Below are positions 3,201-7,867 of a stretch of DNA of 10,619 nucleotides, one piece after another (the first letter of the stretch is position 1; each line of letters opens with the position of its first letter). Source of the DNA: Baffinella frigidus (taxonomy: Eukaryota > Cryptophyceae > Cryptomonadales > Baffinellaceae); contig MU646309.1 in the NCBI GenBank assembly GCA_026770585.1, positions 1,864,182 through 1,874,800 on the forward strand. The letters run 5' to 3'. The notes below the pieces were generated by a model. The model saw only the letters and a program-made list of their open reading frames with translations, did not search any database and was not told the origin of the DNA. The position numbers and the translations under genes were made by a program.

Positions 3201-5910
3201 CGCGCTCTCTCTCTCGCGCTCGCTCTCTCTGCTCTCTCGCTCGCTCGCTCTCTCGAAGAAGAAGATCACGGTCGATCTCGACGACGGCGCCGCCAGCCAC
3301 GTTGCCGCCCTCTCTCTGTCTCTATCTCTCTCTATCTCTATCTCTCTCTCTTGATCTCTTGCCCCCGCTCTATCTCTCTCAATTTCAATCTCTTGCTCTT
3401 GCTCTTGCTCTTGCTCTCTCACTCTCACTCTCGCTTGCTCACTCCCTCTCTCTTACACCCTCTCTCTCTCGCTCTCTCTCTCGAAGAAGATTACGGTCGA
3501 CTTCGACGACGGCGCCGCCAGCCACGTTTCCCCCCTCGCTCTCTCTATATATATCTCTCTCTCTCGCTTGATCTGTCTCTCTCTCTCTCGCCCCTGCTCT
3601 CTCTCTCTCTCAATCTGAATGTCTTGTGCTTGCTCTTGCTCTCTCACTCTCACTCTCTCTTGCGCACCACCTCATTTTCCCCGCAGGTGTGCTCTCTCTA
3701 TCTCGCTCTCTCTCTCTATCTCGCTCTCTCTCTCTATCTCGCTCTCTCTCTCTACTTCGCTCTCTCTCTCTTGCTCACCCCCTCATTTCCCCCGGCAGGT
3801 GTGCCGGCGCTCGTACAACCCCTCGATGGGCGCGCGCCCCCTCAAGGTTAACCCTGCACCCCAAACCCTACACCCCAAACCCCAAACCCTAAACCCCAAA
3901 CCCCAAACCCCAAACCCCAAACTTTGAACCCTGAACCCTGAACCCTAAACCCTAAACCCTAAACCCTTACACCAGCGGATCGTGGAGCGGGTGATCATGA
4001 CATCGCTCTCGCGCCTCATCTTCCAGGGCGAGATTGACTCGGGCTGCAAGGTCGTCCATCCCGAGCAACAATACTCAATACGAGAATGTTCAACGCTCAG
4101 TACGAAATACGAAATATGAAATACGAAGCGCGAAATACGAAATACGAAATAATCGAGATGAGGCCTCGTCTTCCAGGGCGAGATCGACTCGGGCTGCAAG
4201 GGTGTCCATCCCTAACAGAAATACGCAATACGAGAATGTTCAACGCTCAATACGAAGTGCGAAATATGAAATACGAAGTACGAAAATCGGAATACGAAAT
4301 ATGAAATACGAAAAGCCTCATGTTCCAGGAGGAGATGGACTTGGGCTGCAAGGTCTGCCTCCCACCAGCTAAAGTGACCAGTAGGCGCTTACGCCCTACG
4401 GTAGGGCCCTGCTGTACTGGGAAGGCCTGTGGTAACTGGGTCGCCTGACTGAGATGGTGCTTCTTTGATGTGGCTAGGACCTGTCTAGGGTGAGCGAGGG
4501 TGAATATTCACCCTGTGGGCACTTGAGGGATACGCCCTGATGGTTTGCCGCCTCGGGCTGCAAGGTCAATACACTCAATACGAGAATATTCAATGCCCAA
4601 TACGAAATATGAAATACGAGGTACCAAGTACCAAGTTCCGAGTTCCAAGTACCAACTACCAAGTACGAAACACGAAACACGAAATAATCACTTGGTACTT
4701 GGAACTTGGAACTTGGAACTTGGTACTTGGTACTCGAAATACGAAATATGAAATACCAAGTACAGAGTACAAAGTACAAAGTTCCAAGTTCCAAGTTCCA
4801 AGCACACGTCTGCCCGTGCACTGAAACCGAGCGTTCCGCTGTCGTGGAATGTGGTCAGTGAACTGTGCTTTTCCTACGCAACTTAACTTTGTGTACCCCT
4901 GTGCAGGTGCTGATCTCGGCAGCGCGGAACCGCACGGGGGAATGCCTGCAGTACCACATCACCCACCCCAACGGCAAGGTGAAACCCTACACCCAAAACC
5001 CAAAACCCTACACCCTAAGCCCTACACCCTAAGCCCTACACCCTACACCCTACACCCTACACCCTACACCCTACACCCTACACCCTACATCCAACACCCT
5101 ACACCCTACACCCTACACCCTACACCCTACACCCTACACCCTACACCCTACACCAACCCTAAACCCCCCACCCTAATCTCATCACCCACCCCAACGGCAA
5201 GGTGTGCTCCGGCCCAAAACCCTCAACCATTACTACTTGCACCTTAGACCGTATAACTTAGAGCGTACCACATCACACACCCCAACGGCACGGTGAAACC
5301 CCCAACTCTAAGCCCCAACCCCCCAAACAGTACAAACTGAACCCCAAACCGACCCTGCACCCCAAACCGTAGAATTGAGGGGTTGGGGTACCATATCACG
5401 CGTCCCAACGGCACACGCGTCCCAACGGCAAAGTATGCCCCCCGACTCTTCGTCATTGCTCGCCGCAGGCCACTTGGCAGCGACCCAAGATATTTTTCCC
5501 CGGATTCTCGGGGGAAACGCGGTTAGAATTCCAGGGCAATGGATAAGATTCTAGTACAACTCGTTTAGATGCACTGTGTTCGTGAAGACCTCGGTGGCTG
5601 TTAAGTGGTAGTGCCCCCCACTACTCTTGCGATATGTTGGATTCCCCCCCTCCAGTACCTCATCACCCGCCCCAACGGTACGGTGGCACCCGAAACCCGA
5701 AACCCGAAACCCGAAACCCGAAACCCGAGACCCGAAACCCGAAACTCTACACCCTACACCCTACACCCTACACCCTACACCCTACACCCTACACCCTACA
5801 CCCTAAACTCATACCCCAAACCCTAAACCCCAACCCCCCCTTGTTCGCAGATCAAAAGCTTCTCGGAGGAGCAGGAGAGCGAGGACTGGTCCGACACTGT
5901 CGACCAGTGA
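169..5910 (+). CDS. clpB: ClpB/Hsp104-family AAA+ protein disaggregase, C-terminal part, nine exons (5' partial)
   Basis: Joining 169-249, 825-923, 2466-2510, 2725-2774, 3045-3123, 3799-3846, 3976-4050, 4907-4978 and 5851-5910 gives one frame of about 202 residues ending in TGA. Landmarks of the second AAA+ domain appear in order: [11 protein letters not shown] (residues 10-20), sensor 1 TSN (Asn34), PEFLNRIDE with the arginine finger (Arg72), sensor 2 GARPLK (Arg131), then a C-terminal small domain and an acidic tail ending EDWSDTVDQ. In the family this domain hydrolyses ATP in a hexamer that threads aggregated proteins through its pore, working with Hsp70. Walker A/B, the first AAA+ domain and the N-domain lie upstream of the window. 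All introns are GT-AG; all are phase 0 except 2775-3044, which splits a Lys codon. The acidic tail recalls cytosolic Hsp104/Hsp101, but compartment cannot be decided. Every exon except 2725-2774 is bordered by partial copies of itself or has such copies nearby. The exon choice is by protein continuity, not transcript data. Confidence 0.9.
434..483 (+). pseudogene. Chimeric ClpB exon fragment (exon-b acceptor plus exon-a end)
   Basis: CCCTTTTTCCAG then GTGATCA matches the acceptor flank and start of exon b (825). It is followed by GCAAGAACTCAGT, which resembles the exon-a end CAAGAACTCGGT, and then by CATCATC, as in VIIL. Read in frame it gives [11 protein letters not shown], then a TAG a few codons on. 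Confidence 0.45.
488..680 (+). repeat. Heptamer arrays CCATACA and CCCTGAA
   Basis: A 7-bp period holds from about 500 to 560 with unit CCATACA, drifts through CACAAAC-like units, and becomes CCCTGAA from about 620 to 680. It ends directly in the acceptor GCGCAG at 681-686. Confidence 0.93.
687..725 (+). pseudogene. Truncated upstream copy of ClpB exon b
   Basis: After acceptor GCGCAG the sequence encodes [13 protein letters not shown] exactly as exon b does (one synonymous difference at Ser and one at Ala). It then breaks into the 25-bp repeat at a TGA stop (726-728). Only 13 of 33 codons are present, so using this acceptor would terminate translation. Confidence 0.85.
724..823 (+). repeat. 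25-bp tandem repeat, four units
   Basis: Units begin at 724, 749, 774 and 799 and share TGTGACCTGGCGTGATACC, followed by a variable pyrimidine tail. The fourth tail forms the polypyrimidine tract and TTCAG acceptor of exon b. Confidence 0.92.
825..923 (+). CDS. clpB: ClpB exon b (sensor 1)
   Basis: Encodes 33 residues with the sensor-1 motif ILTSNVGAN, then [17 protein letters not shown]. The acceptor is TTTTTCAG and the donor GTACCAG. This is the only complete copy: the copy at 687-725 lacks the 3' end and that at 1610-1684 lacks the 5' end. Confidence 0.88.
948..1090. repeat. Heptamer arrays GCGGTTA and CTAGACG
   Basis: Degenerate GCGGTTA-like units occupy about 948-1043. Six near-perfect CTAGACG units follow at 1050-1090. 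Both keep a 7-bp period. Confidence 0.88.
1090..1226. repeat. Inverted repeat with arms of about 51 bp
   Basis: The arm at 1090-1140 (begins CGCTTAACGAACGTTAAAA) is the near-perfect reverse complement of 1175-1226 (ends TTAACGTTCGTTAAGCG). A 34-nt loop of GCGGTTA-like units lies between. I count only a few mismatches and a one-base gap. In RNA it would form a long hairpin inside the intron. Confidence 0.92.
1227..1311. repeat. TATAGCG heptamer array
   Basis: About twelve TATAGCG units with occasional TACAGCG or TACAGCC variants. The same unit resumes at 1594-1609 on the far side of the inserted element. Confidence 0.93.
1313..1593. mobile_element. MITE-like element, 281 bp, TA target-site duplication
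   Basis: The ends TCCCTTATGTG (1313-1323) and CACATAAGGGA (1583-1593) are perfect 11-bp inverted repeats. Each is flanked by TA (1311-1312, 1594-1595), and TATAGCG heptamers occur on both outer sides. This is the footprint expected of a Tc1/mariner-type non-autonomous insertion into the array. The interior is non-repetitive and has no transposase ORF. A TA duplication inside a TA-containing array is weak evidence by itself; the flanking array continuity strengthens it. Confidence 0.7.
1610..1684 (+). pseudogene. Downstream copy of ClpB exon b, 3' part plus donor
   Basis: Encodes [20 protein letters not shown] and then ALMAK in frame, ending in the same GTACC donor start as exon b. It lacks the first eight codons. 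Q-to-H, K-to-N, S-to-T and V-to-L differences show divergence without frame loss. Confidence 0.87.
1731..1762 (+). pseudogene. Degraded upstream copy of ClpB exon c
   Basis: GCAAGTCGACGTTCCCTCTC followed by GAATTCCCGAACC resembles exon c (AAGTCGACGTTCCCGCCCGA at 2469). The end of the exon and a good acceptor are missing. Confidence 0.6.
1836..1905 (+). pseudogene. Upstream copy of ClpB exon c with its acceptor flank
   Basis: CTTCGTAGTCCGCTCTGTGG, CCATCTCTCGCG and CTGCAAG reproduce the flank of exon c. GTGAAGTCGACGTTCCAGCC at 1880 reproduces its first codons before similarity ends. The expected CAG is altered to CAAG. Confidence 0.72.
2016..2087 (+). pseudogene. Upstream copy of ClpB exon c with acceptor, 3'-truncated
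   Basis: CTTCGAAGTCCGCTGTGTGG (2016-2035) and CGTCGCAG precede GTAAAGTCGACGTTCCCGCC (from 2053), which encodes [11 protein letters not shown] and then breaks at 2087. Compared with the true exon-c flank, about ten bases (CCATCTCTCG) are missing before the acceptor. Confidence 0.83.
2093..2112 (-). repeat. Inverted copy of the exon-c flank motif
   Basis: CCACACAGCGGGCTTCGAAG is the reverse complement, with one mismatch, of the motif at 2016-2035. The truncated exon-c copy thus sits inside a 20-bp inverted repeat, as if the segment were a small mobile or foldback unit. Confidence 0.85.
2199..2386. mobile_element. MITE-like foldback element, inverted repeats of about 33 bp
   Basis: The arm from 2208 (TCCGGTAGGACTTGTCGCGT then TTTCGACTTCGAGA) is matched by the reverse complement of the arm ending at 2377 with one mismatch. 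Outside a 3-bp interruption the match continues as TAGAGC (2199-2204) and GCTCTA (2381-2386). The interior is AT-richer and contains AAGTCTCG repeats at about 2327-2350. No transposase is encoded and no clear target-site duplication was found. Confidence 0.75.
2466..2510 (+). CDS. clpB: ClpB exon c (arginine finger)
   Basis: Encodes [15 protein letters not shown] in 45 nt. The Arg of NRIDE corresponds to the trans-acting arginine finger of the second ATPase ring in this family. The acceptor is CGTCGCAG and the donor GTGCCAA. It is the last and only complete copy of four. Confidence 0.88.
2511..2724 (+). repeat. ClpB intron made of CCCTAAA telomere-like repeats
   Basis: The 214-nt intron is almost wholly CCCTAAA and close variants (CCCCAAA, CCCCACA). 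The array starts within a few bases of the donor and its last unit supplies the acceptor CCCTAG. Confidence 0.93.
2725..2774 (+). CDS. clpB: ClpB exon d
   Basis: Encodes [16 protein letters not shown] plus AA of the next Lys codon. It follows RIDE as RIDEVALY, the normal family order. Exon d has no recognisable extra copies; telomere-like repeats flank it on both sides. Confidence 0.88.
2775..3044 (+). repeat. ClpB intron made of CCCTAAA repeats, phase 2
   Basis: Donor GTGCGTCC is followed at about 2785 by CCCTAAA units to about 2940, then CCCCAAA/CCCAAAA-like sequence to acceptor AACAG at 3044. The strand shown is nearly free of G. Confidence 0.92.
3045..3123 (+). CDS. clpB: ClpB exon e
   Basis: Supplies the G completing Lys, then [14 protein letters not shown] and [12 protein letters not shown], the start of the small domain. 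Donor GTCTGCC at 3124. The last 45 nt are repeated twice downstream. Confidence 0.85.
3253..3300 (+). pseudogene. Second copy of the ClpB exon-e end (48 nt)
   Basis: Encodes [16 protein letters not shown], one extra Lys relative to exon e, ending at the same CAC before a GT (GTTGCC). It begins abruptly out of a CT tract. Its length is a multiple of three and its frame is open, so inclusion would insert a peptide repeat. No transcript evidence is available. Confidence 0.85.
3481..3525 (+). pseudogene. Third copy of the ClpB exon-e end (45 nt)
   Basis: Encodes [15 protein letters not shown] (Leu to Phe) and ends at CAC before GTTTCC. It is again preceded by a CT tract and the reading frame is intact. 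Confidence 0.85.
3661..3692 (+). repeat. Duplicated 3' splice site of ClpB exon f
   Basis: GCGCACCACCTCATTTTCC, then CCGCAG and GTGTGC, parallels GCTCACCCCCTCATTTCCC, GGCAG, GTGTGC at 3773-3804. After GTGTGC this copy falls back into CT repeats. Confidence 0.85.
3799..3846 (+). CDS. clpB: ClpB exon f (sensor 2)
   Basis: Encodes [16 protein letters not shown] in 48 nt. GARPLK is the sensor-2 motif whose Arg contacts nucleotide in this family. The acceptor is CGGCAG and the donor GTTAACC. Confidence 0.9.
3847..3975 (+). repeat. ClpB intron of CCCTAAA/CCCCAAA/CCCTGAA repeats
   Basis: The 129-nt intron is almost entirely heptamer sequence from the donor to acceptor ACACCAG. Confidence 0.92.
3976..4050 (+). 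CDS. clpB: ClpB exon g (small domain helix)
   Basis: Encodes [15 protein letters not shown] then [10 protein letters not shown]. It continues GARPLK as GARPLKRIVERVI, normal for the family. Donor GTCGTCC. Its 3' end occurs three more times downstream. Confidence 0.88.
4164..4200 (+). pseudogene. Downstream copy 1 of the ClpB exon-g end
   Basis: CTCGTCTTCCAGGGCGAGAT, CGACTCGGGCTGCAAG repeats the end of exon g with I-to-V and one silent change. The donor is altered to GGTGTCC, so the GT lies one base further on. Confidence 0.87.
4315..4352 (+). pseudogene. Downstream copy 2 of the ClpB exon-g end
   Basis: Encodes [12 protein letters not shown] in frame before GTCTGCC. More diverged than copy 1. 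Confidence 0.83.
4498..4513. repeat. Perfect 16-bp palindrome
   Basis: GGGTGAATATTCACCC is its own reverse complement. It lies within the non-heptamer part of the intron. Confidence 0.85.
4549..4564 (+). pseudogene. Downstream copy 3 of the ClpB exon-g end (very short)
   Basis: Only CGCCTCGGGCTGCAAG remains before GTCAATAC. The same CAATACGAGAATATTCAA block follows as after the other copies, supporting common origin. Confidence 0.7.
4621..4802. repeat. Three-armed palindromic CCAAGTA/CCAAGTT heptamer block
   Basis: Heptamers CCAAGTA and CCAAGTT run forward at 4621-4665 and about 4754-4802. Between them, at 4690-4734, lie the complementary CTTGGAA/CTTGGTA units. The middle arm can pair with either side. 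Confidence 0.9.
4907..4978 (+). CDS. clpB: ClpB exon h
   Basis: Encodes [14 protein letters not shown] then [10 protein letters not shown] in 72 nt, the last strand-rich part of the small domain. The acceptor is GTGCAG and the donor GTGAAAC. Its last 25-27 nt recur repeatedly downstream. Confidence 0.83.
4983..5166 (+). repeat. CCCTACA heptamer array
   Basis: More than twenty CCCTACA units with a few CCCAAAA or CCCTAAG variants, starting four bases after the exon-h donor. Confidence 0.95.
5178..5201 (+). pseudogene. Copy 1 of the ClpB exon-h end
   Basis: CTCATCACCCACCCCAACGG then CAAG repeats LITHPNGK (exon h has HITHPNGK), followed by donor GTGTGC. Confidence 0.87.
5266..5292 (+). pseudogene. 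Copy 2 of the ClpB exon-h end
   Basis: TACCACATCACACACCCCAA then CGGCACG encodes YHITHPNGT, followed by GTGAAACC exactly as at the true donor. Confidence 0.87.
5389..5431 (+). pseudogene. Copies 3 and 4 of the ClpB exon-h end, overlapping
   Basis: TACCATATCACGCGTCCCAA at 5389 encodes YHITRPN. A second ACGCGTCCCAACGGC follows 18 bp after the first, ending AAAGTATGCC. This is a direct re-duplication of part of the fragment. Confidence 0.8.
5656..5682 (+). pseudogene. Copy 5 of the ClpB exon-h end
   Basis: TACCTCATCACCCGCCCCAA then CGGTACG encodes YLITRPNGT, with CCAG immediately upstream and GTGGCACC downstream. It therefore has splice-like dinucleotides on both sides and 27 nt of open frame. 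Confidence 0.83.
5688..5841 (+). repeat. CCCGAAA then CCCTACA then CCCTAAA arrays
   Basis: CCCGAAA units (5688-5744) give way without a break to CCCTACA (about 5746-5803) and then CCCTAAA/CCCCAAA-like units next to the last acceptor. Confidence 0.93.
5851..5910 (+). CDS. clpB: ClpB last exon (acidic tail and stop)
   Basis: Encodes [19 protein letters not shown] and TGA. The acceptor is TTGTTCGCAG. The acid-rich tail resembles in character the acidic ends of eukaryotic Hsp104/Hsp101 proteins, though the terminal residues are not a motif I recognise. Confidence 0.83.
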   Translation: MKSFSEEQESEDWSDTVDQ

Positions 5911-5995
5911 GGTCTCCCTTTGTGGTCTAGGGTCGAGGGTGCGACACTTTCCGAAGGTCTCCCTGTAGGGTTCAGGGTGCAGGGCCCGACACCGT

Positions 5996-6343
5996 CCGAC
6001 ACTGTGGATCAGTGAGGTCTCGCTTTCGTGATTGAGATCTCGCTTGAGGTTTTGAGACTCTTCAAGGGTCTCTCTAGGAGAAACGTGCGTGTATTCCGGA
6101 TCGAAACCAACTAGGCCAGAAACTGGTCCGACAGTGTCGACCAGTGAGATCTCCCTGTAGGGTCTACAGGGGGCCCCTACAGGGGTACCTCGCTCATAAG
6201 AAAGCGCCCCCCCCCCAGGACCACCGTAGGGCCCCAGGCGCAGGCCTACTGTAGAGTCCTGGGGGGGGCAGTTTCTTATGAGCGAGGAACCCCTGTAGGG
6301 TGAAGGGTCCGTCACTGTCCGACACTGGAACAGTGAGATCTCG
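5996..6343 (+). repeat. Three extra copies of the ClpB stop-codon region
   Basis: The core CCGACACTGTCGACCAGTGA with following GGTCTC (first instance 5891-5916) recurs at 5996-6022, 6125-6152 and 6319-6343 with a few substitutions. CCCTGTAGGGT also recurs at 5961-5971, about 6153-6163 and 6291-6301. They lie downstream of the stop codon and are presumably 3' UTR or flank. Confidence 0.85.
6175..6300. mobile_element. MITE-like foldback element, family copy 1
   Basis: CCCTACAGGGGTACCTCGCT, CATAAGAAA, a C-rich run and CAGGAC at 6175-6220 is the near-perfect reverse complement of 6256-6300, giving arms of about 45 bp. The short interior contains GTAGGGCCCCAGG and AGGCCTACTGTAG. It sits inside the duplicated 3' flank of ClpB. 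Confidence 0.85.
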
Positions 6344-6488
6344 CGTGTGGGTAGGAGGGTAGTGAGGGTAGGATTGGTGGGGTAGTGCGGGTGGGCGGGT
6401 AGGATTGGGAACTCCGACCACGGCACTACAACACAACGAAGGCACAAGGCGGCACAAGGAGGGGGAGGGGGGAAGCACCGTTACATGG

Positions 6489-6603
6489 GTACCTCGCTCA
6501 TAAGAAACCGCCGCCCCCCCCCCAGGACCACCATAGGACCCCAGCTAGAGGCATAGGCCTACGGTCCTAGCTAGGGGGGGGTGGTTTCTCATGGACGGGG
6601 TAC
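6489..6603. mobile_element. MITE-like foldback element, family copy 2
   Basis: GTACCTCGCTCATAAGAAAC and a C-run (from 6489) pair with GGGGGGGGTGGTTTCTCATG and GACGGGGTAC (to 6603). The right arm is more diverged. The interior carries AGGCCTACGGTCCTAG. Confidence 0.82.
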
Positions 6604-7314
6604 GAGGCGCAGGCTGCGTGCGGGGAGAGACTTACCAGGGCGCTGACGATCACGTACCCGAGGGGGGTGGAGGAACGGAAGGAACCATGTTCTATAATAC
6701 TTATAGGACGTGGCTTGTGTAAAGTCACTCCGGCTATGCCTACATGGGGTTATCCCCAGAGGGGTATTATGTGAGCTTCCATGCGCGTGGTGTCACGTTT
6801 CAGTGAATCACTAACCGAAGCCCCCCCCCCCCCGAAAGGGAAGAAAGATATGTATTGCTACCAACACGGCCACCATGTATGCATCCCCGCTGAAGCTGTG
6901 GCTGAGCAGGGGCGCCGAGAGAGGGCGTGTGCAATCGACACGCTTTGTGACGTAGTGCCGGCTCATTCAGGGCGTGGGGTTCAGGGTTTAGGGTTGTCTG
7001 GGAACACGAGTGCGACATCGGTCGGTGTCCGCTTTCTGAAAATAAGAAAACTGGGTGAGAATCCGCTCGGTTCGTTTTCACCCCAAGCTATGACCATATC
7101 CTGATACCGTGCCCACGCCCGCATGATAGAGACAGAAACGTCTCTTGAGCCATTGGATTAGGAGAAAGCTCAAGTGGTCGCGCGTGAAGTCAAGAGATTG
7201 ATGAACGCAGGCAGGAACCGCTACGGAAAGGCGTGTTGTTGGGCTATGGTGGAAGCATTTAAAACCTAGAGGACCTAAGGGGCTGGACACCAGGGTTGGC
7301 GGTCTGTGGACCCG
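6604..7314. other. Unassigned region, no supported gene
   Basis: Contains open stretches on both strands with little coding character, including a plus-strand frame of 107 codons at 6781-7104 that begins in a C-run and ends across heptamer-like GGGTTCAGGGTTTAGGG (6976-6992). Splice-like sequences (for example CTTACCAG at 6631-6638) occur but no protein is recognised. Confidence 0.5.
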
Positions 7315-7419
7315 CTACAGGGGTACCTCGCTCATAAGAAACTGCTCCCACCTAGGACCCTGCGGTAGGCCTGTGCCGAGGGCCCTACGGTGGTCCCATG
7401 GGGGGGGCAGTTTCTTAGG
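7315..7419. mobile_element. MITE-like foldback element, family copy 3, right end lost
   Basis: CTACAGGGGTACCTCGCTCA then TAAGAAACTGC (from 7315) matches copy 1. The internal right arm GGGGGGGCAGTTTCTTA (7401-7417) is present but the outer right end is missing. The core holds CCTGCGGTAGGCC and GGGCCCTACGGTGG. Confidence 0.8.
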
Positions 7420-7867
7420 CCACTTCTTATGGAGGCGGAGGCGGAAAATTGGTGGATTTTCCATTTGTCGTGGTAAAGATCGAAATATTTCTCATCTTAT
7501 GGGGTTGAGAATACCGGATTTTCCGCCTCAGGTTTTTCCGTGTATCTATCTCATGGGAAATCGACCTCGATTTTCCATGCGATAGGGAATGTGGAAAATC
7601 CTGTTATCCACACCATTCTTGAAAGGCCACGTGTTTGGAATTGAAACATCCGAACGGCCACGTGTTTTGAACGAAAAGCCTTTATCGAATGTTCTAGAAG
7701 ATTCGAGTTAACCTTTTTTGAAGAAGAAGCATCCGCCCATGAACGCCGCGGGTCCCACGGGGCCCACAGGCGCCCCAATGGGGCCCCGTGAAAGTTAGAC
7801 ACGGCATCAGACGCGCGGCGCCGCGGGCGTCCCTCTGAGCCATTCAGATCAACGGTGCGATCAAAAC
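7420..7867. other. Unassigned region with short repeats
   Basis: Holds GAGGCGGAAAAT and its complement ATTTTCCGCCTC, and a 20-bp direct repeat GGCCACGTGTTTTGAA-like at 7621-7640 and 7652-7671. A frame of about 83 codons on the minus strand (7551-7802) resembles nothing I know. Confidence 0.45.

Larger units (their letters stand above)
3124..3798 (+). other. ClpB intron: GT and CT microsatellites with copies of exon e
   Basis: A (GT)n run at 3145-3162 is followed by CT-rich tracts (3163-3252, 3307-3480, 3534-3780), many with a CTCTCTCTCTATCTCG unit. Two copies of the exon-e end and one extra acceptor copy are embedded. The long open frames here come from dinucleotide repeats. Confidence 0.88.
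4068..4617. repeat. GAAATAC heptamer arrays (three blocks)
   Basis: Blocks at about 4068-4151, 4216-4314 and 4566-4617 each begin with CAATACGAGAAT(G/A)TTCAA and continue with GAAATAC, GAAATAT and similar 7-mers. Confidence 0.9.
4051..4906 (+). other. ClpB intron with tandem units of exon-g end plus GAAATAC array
   Basis: This 856-nt intron consists of about 150-bp units (exon-g fragment, GTCCATCC-like donor region, CAATACGAGAATGTTCAA, GAAATAC heptamers), an unrelated stretch (4366-4548) with a CCCTACGGTAGGG hairpin core, and a palindromic CCAAGTA heptamer block. The acceptor is GTGCAG at 4906. Confidence 0.85.
4979..5850 (+). other. ClpB intron with CCCTACA arrays and five exon-h fragments
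   Basis: The 872-nt intron runs from GTGAAACCC to TTGTTCGCAG. CCCTACA and CCCGAAA arrays alternate with copies of the exon-h end. The stretch 5455-5640 is non-repetitive and shows nothing recognisable. Confidence 0.83.

Noticed and set aside
2913-3851. Long open frames on both strands (up to 234 codons) rich in Ser, Leu, Arg and Glu
   Set aside because: They translate CT/GA microsatellites and run through the exon-e copies; composition is repeat-derived.
4849-5247. 132-codon plus-strand frame
   Set aside because: It crosses exon h in a different frame and then reads the CCCTACA array; the period-7 array gives an HPTPYTL repeat with no biological meaning.
6781-7104. 107-codon plus-strand frame as a gene
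   Set aside because: Starts near a 14-base C-run, ends through heptamer-like sequence, and has no recognisable domain.
7735-7799. Short collagen-like Gly-Pro-Thr reading on the plus strand
   Set aside because: Only a few GPTGPTGAPMGP-like triplets before a stop; explained by GGGCCC-rich sequence.
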